A stretch of 64,000 nt of DNA from Nemophila menziesii (lineage: Eukaryota; Streptophyta; Magnoliopsida; Boraginales; Hydrophyllaceae): positions 38,742,731 through 38,806,730 of the forward strand of contig JARWIR010000010.1 of assembly GCA_029959085.1 (NCBI GenBank), given 5' to 3'. Below, in pieces: positions 46,005 to 58,029 of this stretch (its first letter is position 1; every line of letters begins with the position of its first letter). The notes beneath the pieces are model-generated. The model was given only the letters and a program-made list of their open reading frames with translations, did not search any database and was not told where the DNA came from. The translations under genes were made by a program, and so were the position numbers.

Positions 46005-46395
46005 ACCGGGTTCCCGGTTATTACGTTGTGTCGACTCAAAAATAATTGCTAAATTCGATTTTTTTTACCTAGACGCTAGCCCCCTTGCGTTTGAGGACAC
46101 GCAGGGGTCAGAGAATTAGACCTCGTGACTGGGTTCCCGGTCTGCGTCCGAGGCTCTGGTGCGAGATGGTTGGACGTGACCCCTTGCGTCTGAGCCTACG
46201 CAGGGGTTAGAACTTTTGATGTCGTACATCACCTTCACCGGGTTCCCGGTCAGATGGCCGCCGGGTTCCCGGTTTTATCGCTGGCGCAAATGCAGACGCA
46301 CCATGTTGCGTTTCGAGCCACGCTATGGTCAGAACTTTTGGGACCAGCAGCTCACATGACCGGGTTCCTGGTTAGCACAAAACTGGGTTCCCGGT
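46005..46395. repeat. Cluster of ACCGGGTTCCCGGT hairpin motifs
   Basis: Six copies (46005, 46128, 46237, 46260, 46359, 46382), some with one change, and a seventh at 43528. The motif is two 6-base complementary arms around TT. Between them lie imperfect repeats pairing CCCCTTGCGT with ACGCAGGGG. The block is in the gap between integrase and the accessory ORF, so it would be leader RNA for the latter. Confidence 0.75.
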
Positions 46396-46617
46396 TAGCT
46401 CCTGGAATCCCAAATAATTTTTCTTACTTCTTCACAGTTTGAACCCCAAACTCATGACTTTTTGCACTCATGAAATCATCAAAAACAACCACCCTTCTCA
46501 TTTCTTAAAAATAAACACTAATCAACAATGATTTACTGATTTACACAACAAAATAACGAAAACACGAAACTAATATACAATGAATTGGCTTTTGTTCAAC
46601 ATCGTTAAGCTCGACGG

Positions 46618-48048
46618 TTAGCTCACGCTTCTAAGGGGCTTCAAGGAGGTACATGACCTCCCCGGGATGTGAATCCTCCGCGCGGTTAATATCTTCACCT
46701 CCGTGATAAAATTTCAATCGATGGCCGTTTACCATGAAAAAGTGCGGTGCTCAATTGGATTCTCAATCTCAATACCTCCGTGAGGCGTGACTTTTGTTAC
46801 AACATAAGGGCCAGACCATTTAGACCTCAACTTACCCGGATAATTGCTGAATTTCGAGTTATATTTAAGGACCTTTTGTCCAACTTCAAACTTCTTCACT
46901 CTAATTCGATTATCATGCCATCTCTTTGTATTTTCTTTGTAAAGTTTGGCATTCTCATAGGCATGTAATCGAAACTCATCAAGTTTGTTTAATTTCATCA
47001 TTAGATTCTCACCGGCTAAAGTAGGGTCTAAATTCAAATGCGCTATAGCCCAATATGCACCCAATTCAAGTTCAAGAGGTAAGTGACAAGCTTTAACATA
47101 AACCATTCGATACGTAGATGCACCAACAAGAGTTTTGAACGCAGTACGATAAGCCCACAAAGCATCGTCTAACTTCAGTGACCAGTCTTTTTTCGTAGGA
47201 CCAACAGTCTTTTCAAGGATAGATTTTACCTCTCGATTTGAAACTTCAGCCTGACCATTGGCTTGTGGATGATAAGCGGTGGATACACGATGTCTAATCC
47301 CATGCTTCTCTAGAACAGTCTTCAAATATTTGTTTACATAGTGTGAACCTCCATCACTTATAATCACTCGAGGTGTACCATGTCTAGTGAAGATATGAGA
47401 TTTCAAAAACTTTATTACCACTCGCGAATCATTCGTTGGTAGAGCTATAGCCTCTACCCATTTAGACACGTAATCAACTGCCAAAAGGATGTATCGATTT
47501 CCATTGGATGGTACGAAAGGGCCCATGAAATCAATACCCCAAACATCAAATATTTCTACCTCAAGAATGTTGTTACGTGGCATTTCATCCCTCTTGGATA
47601 TATTCCCAGTAAATTGACATCTATTACACTTCTTTACGTACTCATGACAATCCCTATGTAATGTAGGCCAATAAAAACCAGATTGAAGTACCTTAGCAGC
47701 TGTGCGGTCACCTTTGAAATGTCCTCCATAGGGTGAATCGTGACAACCTGCAACAACTGAATAAATCTCATTCTCATGTATGCATCTTCTTACCATTTGG
47801 TCACCACACACTTTGTAGAGGAAAGGATCCTCCCAAGAGAACTGTTTAGCACGGCTAACTAACCTCTTCTTGTCTTGTGAAGTAGCCCCTTCAGGAAAAG
47901 AACCACTTACCACAAGATTTGCAATATCAGCATACCATGGCGCTCCATTAAAGATAGCAAATAGACTCTCATCTGGGAATTCTTCTCGAACTAACTCGGG
48001 ACTAGTATTTGATTCAGAACCTTCAAGACAAGACAAATGATCTAGAAC
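46618..48048 (-). pseudogene. Athila integrase
   Basis: The HHCC zinc domain ([10 protein letters not shown] ... KKCNRCQ) is followed by a DDE core ([25 protein letters not shown]) and a C-terminal domain ([19 protein letters not shown]). All catalytic residues are present. The frame is joined to the RNase H frame with only one TAG (48049-48051) between them. A one-base shift near 46735 separates the last residues ([14 protein letters not shown]). Integrase inserts element cDNA. Confidence 0.88.
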
Positions 48049-48474
48049 CTAATTATCACAACCCTTTCGATCTCGAATCTCTAAATCAAACTTTTGAAGC
48101 AATAAAACCCATCTGATTAACCTCGGCTTAGCATATTTCTTCTCCATAAGGTACTTTATAGCGGAATGGTCGGTAAATACAAATATTTTTGCTCCAAGAA
48201 GATAGGAACGAAACTTGTCAAAAGCATAAACAACCGCTAAAAGTTCCTTTTCAATCATCGTATAATTAACTTTAGCACTAGTGAAGGTCTTACTTGCATA
48301 AAAGATAGAGTGAAATACCTTGTTCTTTCTTTGACCCAACACGACACCCATAGCTAAATCACTTGCATCACACATAACTTCAAAAGGAATTTTCCAATCA
48401 GGAGGTAACACAATAGGTGCAGTAATAAGCTTCTCCTTCAACTCTTGAAATGCCTTTATGCAAGCTTCATTCAA
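48049..48474 (-). pseudogene. Athila RNase H
   Basis: Reads [38 protein letters not shown] and [12 protein letters not shown], the gypsy RNase H with its Asp-Glu-Asp residues. Preceded by a connection sequence ([20 protein letters not shown]). A stop separates it from integrase and frameshifts from RT. Confidence 0.85.
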
Positions 48475-48587
48475 AAGGAATTTGGTGTCCTTCTCGAGTA
48501 AGTTACATAAAGGTTTTGTAATTTTTGAAAAATCCTTGATAAAACGACGATAGAATCCAGCATGGCCTAAAAAACTTCTTACCCCTT

Positions 48588-49242
48588 TTACATAAATGGG
48601 AGGGGAAGAGTTTTTATTACCTCAATATTTGTGCGATCAACCTCTAGGGGAAGAGTTTTTATTACCTCAATCTTTGCGCGATCAACCTCTAAACCTGCAC
48701 TCGAAACCTTGTGACCCAACACTATACCTTCTCGAACCATGGAATGACACTTTCCCAATTCAACACCAAATCTGTTTCCTTGCATCTTATTAACACCTTC
48801 TCCAAATTTCGTAAACACTCGTCAAAGTTATCACCGAATAAGGAAAAGTCATCCATAAATACCTCAAGGAAATTATCAATCATATCCCAAAAAATCGCCA
48901 TCATACATCTCTGAAAGGTAGCGGGTGCATACATAATCCAAAAGGCATCCTTCGATAGGAAAAGGTACCAAAAGGACATGTGAATGTGGTTTTGTGTTGA
49001 TCAGCTGGAATTACATAAATCTGATTGTACCCTGAATAACCATCCAAAAAGCAATAATACTCCCTACCAGCCAATTTGTCTAACATCTGATCAATGAAAG
49101 CAAGGGGAAAGTGGTCATTTCTAGTCGCCTTGTTCAACTTACGGTAATCCATACAAACCCTACAACCAACAACGGTTCTTGTGTAGATGGCTTCATTCTG
49201 AGCATTGATGATGGTTGTCATTCCTCCTTTCTTCGGTACGCA
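48588..49242 (-). pseudogene. Athila reverse transcriptase, frameshifted
   Basis: CMDYRKLNKATRNDHFPLAF, FLDGYSGYNQI and FGTFSYRRMPFGLC lie in one frame. A one-base deletion then shifts into APATFQRCMMAIF and the catalytic VFMDDFSLFG, and another shift leads to GIVLGHKVSSAGLEVDRAKI. A 45-bp in-frame tandem duplication (48606-48695) follows. The F/Y-MDD box is intact. Inactive. Confidence 0.85.
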
Positions 49243-50505
49243 TTAAACTGGACTCACCCACTCACTACTAGCTATGGGATAGATGATTCCCGCGTCTAGT
49301 AGCTTAATCACTTCTTTCTTCACTACTTCTTTCATAGCTGGCATTAATCTCCTTTGGCCTTCAACTGAACGTGCACTATCATATTCAAGAATGATTTTAT
49401 GTTGACAATAGGAGGTACTAATGCCTTTGATATCAGCAATAGTCCAACATATCGCCTCTTTATTCGCCCTTACTACACGTAGCAGTTTATCTTCTTGAGG
49501 ACCTGTTAAATTTGCTGAAACAATAACAGGTAAAGTATCATTAGTACCCAAATACGCATACCTCAAGTGAGCTGGAAATGGTTTTTCTTCTAACTTCGGA
49601 GGAGATTCAATGGATGGTTTACTTTTAATGACCATCTCCCCCAGTTCTCTCACAGGTTCATAGGCAGGACGCCTATATTTTGGATTTTCCGAATATAGAG
49701 CTGCCACTGTTTTTGCAAGCTCTTCCATCATCTCAGGTAAGTCTAGTGTCAAAGCAGCCTGCAAGATATCATCATAATTAAAACAATCAAATATCTCTTG
49801 CGTGGCATGTTCAGCTACATCCATTCGAAAGCAATCTCCTGGAACATCTGGAAATTTCATGGCTCTGAATACATTTACCTCCTCGTCTTGGATTCTCATG
49901 GTTAATTCTCTGTTTTCTACATCAATTAAAGTACGCCCCGTGGCTAGGAATGGTCGTCCCAAAATGATGGGGACATTCCTATCCGCGTCGTATTCAAGAA
50001 TAACACAGTCAACAGGAAAAACTAAAGTACCTGCCTTAACGAGGACATCTTCGATTCGTCCCTCCGGATGGACGAGGGACCTATCATCCATTTGTAAGAC
50101 CATAGAGGTAGGTCTCCGATATCCCATTCTAAACTTATCGAAAATTGATTTGGGCATAAGATTGATACTTGCACCCAAATCGCATAGTGCTTTTCCTTGC
50201 CACTCCTTACCAACCGATATCGGAATTGTAAAACTCCCAGGGCCAAGCAACTTAGGAGGCAACTCACTTTGGCAAATAGCGCTGCACTCTTCAGGAAACC
50301 CAATCATCTCATTATCACAATACGGCCTCTTGTTAGTTAGGACTCTCTTAAAAAACTTCACGTATTTCGGTATATCTTTAATAGTTTCTAACAACGGAAT
50401 GTTGATGTTGAGTCCTCTTACCCTATTCAAAAATCTCTGATACTCGGCCATATCTCCCTTTTTCTGAACTCTCGAAGGAAAAGGTGTAGGAGGACGGTTT
50501 TCCAC
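49243..50505 (-). pseudogene. Athila gag end, protease and start of RT
   Basis: 420 open codons. The first residues follow gag. The protease core reads ALCDLGASINLMP (residues about 108-120), with DLGA in place of DSGA/DTGA as in Athila relatives, and ILGRPFLATGRTLID downstream. The end, KKEVIKLLDAGIIYPI and WVSPV, is the RT start, cut by TAA in place of a Gln codon. The frame opens on a GTG here because the upstream gag is decayed. Confidence 0.8.
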
Positions 50506-51087
50506 AATATCTTTTTTTTTCTGAACTTTTGAATTTTCTCCACTTCTATCTCTTCAGGTTCATTCTCTTTCTCTTCCTCCTCCACTATTGGTTTTTATTT
50601 ATTTTTCACTTCTTTTTCTTTCATGACCGGAAATGGAGGTGGATGAAGCTTCTTACCACTTTTTAACGCTATGGCATTACAATCTTCGGTTTTACTTGGG
50701 ATTTCAGTATCACTAGGTAACTGTCTTTGTGGACGCTGATTTAACTGCTATGCCATCTGAAATACTTGATTCCCCAACAATTTAAGTGCGGCTTCACTAG
50801 CTTGTTGGCTCTGAATAGATTGTGCTTGCATTGCCATTAATCTATCTACGTAGCACGAAGATCTTCGGTTATTCTTGAGGTTGAGCATGTAAGGCTTTTT
50901 GATTCATTGTATCATTATAACTATTTTGAGGAGGCTGCCTTTGAACATGATTTCAATAATTTTGTCCTCCCCGATAGTTATTTTGTGGTCTAGGTTGATA
51001 AGTGTTACCTTGGGGACGCGGTTGATAAGCGTAAGTAGGATTAGCTGCCCCATTAAAATTTGAGTATGGGAAACCCGGATGGTTTCT
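50506..51087 (-). pseudogene. Decayed Athila gag, C-terminal part
   Basis: Broken frames with Pro/Gln-rich sequence (FPYSNFNGAANPTYAYQPRP, GNTYQPRPQNNYRGG) and acidic stretches joining to the protease frame. At least three stops. No zinc knuckle is seen. Confidence 0.6.
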
Positions 51088-51095
51088 GTTGGGCT

Positions 51096-52004
51096 TAGGG
51101 GTGGAAATTGGATCCGAAATTTCCGATTTCCGATCCAAAAATTCCGATTTAGGAACAGATTTTTAAGGTTCCGAAATTCCGATTTCTGATTTTTCAGAGA
51201 AAATTGGATCGGAATTGGAACTACATATAAATTTTCGAAATTTCCAAGTTTTCCGATCCGATTTTCATTCCGATTTTTATTTATGATTTTATATTCCGTA
51301 TATTAAATAAATAATAGAATATTAAAAATAAAATAAAAGACAAAAAAAGTATACAACATGAAATATTAGAAAAATTTCAGAACAAAGAAATAAAAGAAAA
51401 ACTAAACATTAAAAAATAATAAAATAATTGATTTTTGTTCAAAAAAAAACTGAAAAGAAAACCAATGAAACGTGATAAACCTAAAACCCATCTCTTCACA
51501 CTCGCATTGGAAAAAAAACTATTACTACTATTCTCCACCACCATCCGTCAAACTATGCCATCAACAATTGATTAAACCATACATCTAAAAAAAAAATTGA
51601 TTAAACCAAATTAAAGTATTACTATTGAAAATCTATAAAATTGAATTATTTTTAACATAATATATATCATCATTTTTACAATCTTCTAAAATTATTCTGA
51701 TTTATTATATCTTTATTTTATTATGATAACGGTTGCAATAACTACTATGATAACTACTATGCTTAGTTTTGCAATTTTCGAAACAAAGTTCCGAAATTCC
51801 AAACAAAAAGTTCCGAAATTTCCGAACTAAAAGTTCCAAAATTTCCGAATTTCTGCTAAATTCCGAAATTCCGAATTCGGAATTTTTTTTTCCAGTTCCG
51901 AAAAATAGGAACGGAATTGGAATGGAAAAAATCTATTACGAAAAAAATTGAAAATTTTCCGAAAGACCTTTTTTCCGATCCGTTCCTTCCGATTTCCACC
52001 CCTA
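51096..52004. mobile_element. hAT-type MITE of 909 bp in gag
   Basis: Ends TAGGGGTGGAAATTGGATC and (inverted) TAGGGGTGGAAATCGGAAG, with the 8-bp duplication GTTGGGCT at 51088-51095 and 52005-52012. TIR and duplication length fit the hAT superfamily. Subterminal zones are crowded with TTCCGAAAT-like repeats on both strands around an AT-rich centre. No transposase. Confidence 0.9.
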
Positions 52005-52059
52005 GTTGGGCTGGTATCCTTGTCCACTCGAATTATAGTATCCCCTATTAGAAACAAGC

Positions 52060-52557
52060 ATCACTCGCTCAATCTATTACGAAAATCCGGAATGTAGCAA
52101 AATACATTTGCTCTTTTGTTACTCCTTGAGTGATGTAAGAGTTGCAGATTTGCATAAACTTTTGTACCGCGCGAATAGGATCTTCTCCGGGCTTGCCACG
52201 AAAATTTCTGAAATTCTAGAATTGAGTTAACATATCCGAATCTGGATGAAATCTCGGAACATCTATATCGGATGGGCCAATCTCAAGAGGAGGAGCACGA
52301 AACGGTTCTTGTTCTGGACCATTAATGAACCATGGATCAGCTACTTGGGCTTGAACTGGAGGATTAGGAGGTGGAATTTGGCAATTGTTCTGACCATTAT
52401 TACTAATCGGAAGTTCGGCCATTTCTCTAGCTAATCTCTCCTCTAACTCTTTCGCTTCTTTTTCTTCTCTCTTTTTCTTGTTAGCAAGTCTGACTAATGA
52501 TTCAGGATTTTCGAGGATCGGAGGTAGTGTCTCAAGATCCCTAAACTTTCTTCGCAT
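52060..52557 (-). pseudogene. Athila gag, N-terminal part
   Basis: A 113-codon frame from MRRKFRDLETLPPILENPES has a charged coiled-coil stretch (KKKREEKEAKELEERLAREM). After a stop there is NFRGKPGEDPIRAVQKFMQI then GVTKEQMYFATF, the beginning of the retrotransposon Gag core. Most of the core is deleted before the YQPN... sequence resumes near the MITE. Confidence 0.7.
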
Positions 52558-52661
52558 ACACCAAACCTAGAAACCTGAAAAAGATGAACAAACAAAGCGT
52601 AAAACTGAAAAATAAAAATGCAACTAACACTAAAGGATAAACACCGGGGTCACACGCTACC

Positions 52662-52680
52662 GTCCCGGGCAGCGGTGCCA
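52662..52680 (-). promoter_or_regulatory. Athila primer binding site
   Basis: On the minus strand TGGCACCGCTGCCCGGGAC, six bases inside the 5' LTR. It resembles the tRNA-Asp type site of Athila (TGGCGCCGTTGCCGGGGA) with a few changes. Confidence 0.8.
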
Positions 52681-52686
52681 AAAACT

Positions 52687-54261
52687 TGGTGGCCCCTTGT
52701 GTGTTCTAAAAATAATGCAATAAGCAAAAGAGAACCACAACTGCAAGTGTACAGTTGTTCCAAGTAATATATGTGATATTACAGATTCGTTCTCAGGGAC
52801 GGATTGGTTGACTCTAATGCTTATCAAGTAGTGAATAATTGCACGTAAAAACAAGTAAATGTTTTTAAGAATGTTTGTTTTGTTTTTCTATAGCTAAGAC
52901 AAATAATTAAAAGACTAAATTAATGTAAATATTAAACTAGACGCAAGTAAATAAAATAGATAGACGCAAGGTATGAGAGGTAGTACTTGAGCAACGTTAG
53001 GATTTCACCTAAATCTATTCATTCCATGTATTGTTTAAGGGACGAATTCGGTAAATAATAGTGGTCGGGATTCGATTATCTCCTTACCCCCATCAGGGTG
53101 GACTAAGGAGCTCTTCGTAGGTGATACAAACCCTGTCAGGGTGAATATAGTCCACCTTCGAAAGATTAAGTTCTAATTACCCAATTGGCCATAGGATTAA
53201 TTAAGCTTGTCAAGGTCAAATAATTTCTATCCTACATTCATTAATTAGTTCCGTATCTAGACCCCCCGTCAAGGTGATCCATTCGCCACTAAATGGAATA
53301 GCCTAAATACTAAGTCCTTCTATTGATTAATTACTTCAATAATAGTTGATAAAAGCAAATTAAAGAAAAATATTAATTACCTAATTCGATTTCAATTATA
53401 ATAATCCCAAATCCAAAAACATATAATGAAATAGATCAGGGTTTAACCCATTAATGCGTTCTCAAGTACCAATCCAATTTAGCTCATAATCGTAAAAACT
53501 AAGAATTTAAAAGTAACAGAATTCATAATTGTTTTACAGAAATAAAGATAAGAAACCTAATTGAGGAGTTGATTCGGCTGCGAATTGGAGAAGTTGAATT
53601 TCTCCAGCTCTTGGCTTCTTCTCTTCCTTGCTTCTGCTTCTTCTCTGATGCTCTGACTTTGTGAATAATGAATTGTGTGTGAAAAAGAAGTTCAAAAGCC
53701 CTTTTATACTCATAAATTTGGACTAGGGCTTTTAATTAAAAGAATTGCAAATATTAAAAGCCCAAGTCCACTCTTCAAACCCAAAATCCCGTAACTGTTG
53801 TACACCCCTCACGAAAACGGCTGTAACTTTCTCGATATAACTCCGAATTGACTCATTCAACTTGCTAATTTTTCGTAACTCGATAAGGTACGAATCTTCT
53901 TCATAACTCAGAGGCTGAATCAATCTTTAAGTAGCTCGAAATCAGCACTTTGCATCAACCTTCCAGATTTTTAGCTCAAATTTGTCAACTCCTTGGGATA
54001 TTCTTTGTAGCTTTTGACTTCTTGACACGATCTTTGACTTCTATTCTCGATTCCTCTCCTTGTTTGTATTAGAAACCTACAAACTTTTCACTAAAACACA
54101 CCATATTACGCGCAAAAGCTTAATAAATCAAAAATACTAAAATCTAAGGAGAGAAAATGAAATATTGCATATTATTACTAAAAGTTTATCGAAATAGCCA
54201 GATAATCACCTAATTTGATGTCTCCTAGAGGCATATAAATAGAACAAAAGAGGAGAATTCG
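52687..54261 (-). repeat. Athila 5' LTR
   Basis: Partner of 41338-42907. At its outer (right) end the expected GGAGACA is replaced by GGAGAATTCG before the GATAC target copy, so the terminus is damaged. Confidence 0.88.
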
Positions 54262-54266
54262 GATAC

Positions 54267-57122
54267 TAGTGTTTCTAGATGATATTAATCTATTATTAAA
54301 CTTGATTTTATGAGAGTAATAAATAATTTTTGGAACAATAAAGGTGATCTGGCTGATATTAATGAAACTTTCATCACCTTGATACCCAAAATTATTAAAC
54401 CTACTAATATCAAACATTATAGACCTATTAGGTTCTCTAATTTTATTTATAAAATTATAACAAGAATTTTGGCCAATAGATTACAACCTTACATGACCTT
54501 CCTAGTTGGAGAAAACCAAACTGTTCATACCTAATAGAATGATACAAGAAAATACTATGATCACACACGAATTAATAAGTCATATTAAGAGAAGGAAAGA
54601 AACCAAAAAATATATGGTGACAGTTGAAACAGACATTTAAAAAGCATATGGATATATTGAATGAGATTTCTTACAAGATATCATGATTAAAATAGGTTTT
54701 AATCAAGATTGGGTTAGGAAACTTATGGTAGGCATTACCTTTGTTACATACTCAGTCTTAATTAAATGGTGAAATTCACCAAATTCAAAAACACGCCAAG
54801 GGAATTAGATAAGGAGACCCACTATCACCTTTGATCTTTTGTCTAATTTCACAAATTTTAAATGATTTAATTAGAGATAAAAAAGAGAAACAACTTCTGC
54901 AAGGATTTAAAATTGGAAATAACTTCCAAAAATCACTCACCTTCTTTTTGCTGATGACCGTCTTTTTTCCCTTAATGTAGATAATATTGAGATACAATCC
55001 TTCAGTGATATTATGAATAAATATAAAAATGTCACTGGCTTATGTCTTAACCTTAATAGATGTGGGGTCATTTTTAGTCCTAATACACCAACTTTTATCC
55101 AAAGTGTAATGGCTAAAAGATTAAATATGAAAAAAAACTAACAACATAGGAAATTATTTAGGACTCCAAACTGAATGAAGTAGAACAAAATCTAAAGACC
55201 TTCAAATTTTAATTGGTAGGATTTAAAAAAAGATTGAAAATTGGAAAACAGTCTTTCTCTCTGAAGGGGGAAAAGAAATTTTTATTAAGGCAATTATTCA
55301 AAGTTTACCTAACTATATTATGTCTAATTTCATACTTCCAAAAAACATTATTAATAAAACCCACTCTATCATTTCAAACTTCTAGTGGGGTGATAAAAGG
55401 AAAAACAAAATTCATTGAGCCAAATGGGACCTACTCACTATATCAAAATAAAAAGGTGGATTAGGTTTTAAGGATCTACACCTAATGAACAAAGCTCTTT
55501 TAGGAAAACAAGCTTGAAATTTAGTAAATAAAAAAGATTCCCTACTTTATAGACTCTTAAAAGGAAAATATTTCAATAATAATAATTTTCTTGAAGCTAA
55601 ACTTGGAAGTTCCCCCCTCATGGGGATGGAAATGTATTCTCATACGTAGAGATACATTCCATAAAAATATAAAATGGAAGTTAGGAAATGGAACTAACAT
55701 AAAAATATACGAACATAATTGGGTACTTAATATTAATCAAAGTATTAAACCAAACACCTCTGAATTAATACGGGTTAACCAACTCATTAAAAATGATAAA
55801 TCATGGGATATTGAGTTTTTAAATAAACTCTATCCTAAGGATATTAAAGAAAAACATCTAAAATGATATTTCCTAAGTTAAATTGTGAAGACCAAATTTG
55901 TATTGATTTTTGCAAAAATGGTACATATACGACCAAATAAGCGTATCATAAATTGAAAGAAGAGGAAACCAAAAATCAAACTACTAAGGACTTAAACAAA
56001 CCAACAACATCTAATACCAGAGATAAAAGTCTTTGGAAATTAATTTGGAAATGGAAACCCCACCAAAAATTAGGAACTACATTTGGAGAGCGGTTAGGAA
56101 TCTTTTATCCAATGAGGAAAATCTTTTTAACCGAAAATGTAGTCATAGTAACATTTGTAAAATTTGTAATAATAATATTGAGACAGTAGAACATATGATA
56201 TTCCGATGCCCATGGTCTAAAAGTGTATGGTTCACTAGTCCAATTAATATAAAATCTGACCACGACTCTACGGATAGGTTAGATAAATGGATTTTGAAAT
56301 AAGTACAAGACATTGAAAATAGTTTTAAAAAGGAGGATAGGATACTAGAACTTATATGTATAGTTATGTGGCAAATTTAGAAAGATAGGAATAATTTTGT
56401 CTATAATGGAAAAAAAATGTGACCCTTTGAATACAATTAATAAAACAATTGAAACTTGGAAAGAATATTATAAAATTTTGAACCCCAATAACCTTAATTT
56501 TTTGGATAAAAAAATTATGGGAAATATTACTAACGACTCTGGAAAAAACACTATTAAACAAAACATTAAATTTAAAAACAAGTGGAAAAAACCACCATCA
56601 AATAAATTTAAAATTAATTGTGATGCAGCTTTCTCGGATAAAAGAGCTGCAATTGCTTGTGTAGTAAGAAACACTGATGGTGAATTTGTATCAGGTAAAA
56701 GTTGGAAAATTGGAGCAGATTCGGTGTTAGAGGCAGAAGCCACAGAGATTTTGAAAGCTACAGAGTTGGCTTCAAAATTTTCTTTTGGGAGTGTTATTAT
56801 CGAGAATGACTCTGAGACTATCATGAAGCCCCTTTCTTCAGGACTACACGTTTCGAGTCATTCAATTAGAAATGTTATTTGTAATATTTATTATTTTGCT
56901 GAATTATCTTCCCCTTCCTTTTTGTTTATTCCTAGGGGTAGAAATGGGGCATCCGGCTGGGTTGCCAAACAAAAGCTTCTTAGCACTTTGTTTAGTAATT
57001 GGGATACATGTATCCCTCCTCAATTAGCCACGATTTTATGTAATGATGCCGAACCCATAGGAATGGGCTAAACTTTGTAACCGCTTCCTATTATCTATAT
57101 TAGTATGCATTTGAAAAAAAAA
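54267..57122 (+). pseudogene. 5'-truncated LINE: RT, zinc ribbon, RNase H
   Basis: It starts within the RT (counterpart of the GY of APGPDGY) right at the Athila border. Pieces: FITLIPKIIKPTNIKHYRPI (about 54369-54430), NRLQPYMTFLVGENQT, a LRQGDPLSP-like stretch near 54810 and a FADD-like site near 54950. Then a zinc ribbon, CSHSNICKICNNNIETVEHM (about 56145-56205), and an open RNase H frame (56397-57071: NCDAAFSDK, LEAEATEIL, IENDSETI). A short 3' UTR and A-run (57112-57121) end it. Many stops. Same family as the full-length copy at 34.9 kb. Confidence 0.85.
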
Positions 57123-58029
57123 CAATTTTAGGCTTAGGCGAAAGTCACATTTTTTAATAATTTTTCACTAGAAAAGAAAATTTCAGGCCTTTTGTTTACT
57201 ATGTCCTGGGATCGGAGGGAGGTCTACCCAAACCTACCCCTCCCTATATCCGCCCCCTGAGTGATGGTCAAACTTTCAAATTTCTCAAACCATACAATTC
57301 CATAGCTATGCATCAACTTTCTAAATCAAATAATATCCACAACCTGATGATAAAACACTTATATTGAGATCAGTTTCAAAAAATTATAATACAAAAAACA
57401 AAAAATTAAACATCCTATGAAATTTAGAAAAAGTCGATGAATATTTATATTCAAAGAAAATAATTCATATTTGTTGCAAATATTGTTTCTCTAAGAAAAA
57501 AAATTAAGACAATTTTTCATGTATCTGTAAATCGAGAAAGACCCCCTCCCTCTTATGTATGTTATCTTATATTTGTTTTTAATTAAAATAAATTTTAATT
57601 CTTTGATTCTTTATCATAATTTTTCTTTATTAAAACACTCAACCAATCCTGATGTGTGAGAGTACTCTCTATAAAACAATTATAAGAATAGACAACCCAA
57701 TTAATTAGGATCACTAAACACCTAATAACAGTAGTTATATAAGTGGCTATGTTACTCTTCAAATGAGAAATGGGTTATTCATCTACCAAAATGATAAAGT
57801 GAGTTTCAGACAATTGATGAATATTGTACACAACCATAAACTGATTGTTAAAATCCAGATTGTCAATCTGGTTCTATAGGGAAGAATCAAAGTTAGAGTT
57901 AATAACAAGTGTAAGGTGAACCAAAGGTGACATAAGCCCACCTAACACGACTAGGAATAGAACCAGTCACTTCATTCCTCAAATGAGAAATGTGTTAAGC
58001 TAGAAAGAGAAACTAGAGAGGGAGGGTTT
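57123..58029. other. Intergenic AT-rich sequence
   Basis: I see no gene, RNA or clear repeat here. Frames are short. Confidence 0.5.

Larger units (their letters stand above)
41338..54261 (-). mobile_element. Athila-type Ty3/gypsy retrotransposon
   Basis: 12.9 kb with LTRs of about 1.57 kb at each end, a tRNA-Asp-like primer site, degraded gag and pol, and an accessory ORF after integrase, which is the Athila layout. GATAC flanks it at 41333-41337 and 54262-54266. Pol order on the minus strand is protease, RT, RNase H, integrase (gypsy order). LTRs differ at many sites, and pol has several stops and frameshifts, so it is not autonomous now. A hAT-type MITE of 909 bp sits in gag. Confidence 0.92.

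Noticed and set aside
46254..46442. Plus-strand frame in the GC-rich Athila leader
   Set aside because: It is produced by the hairpin repeats; it has no homology and runs opposite to the element.
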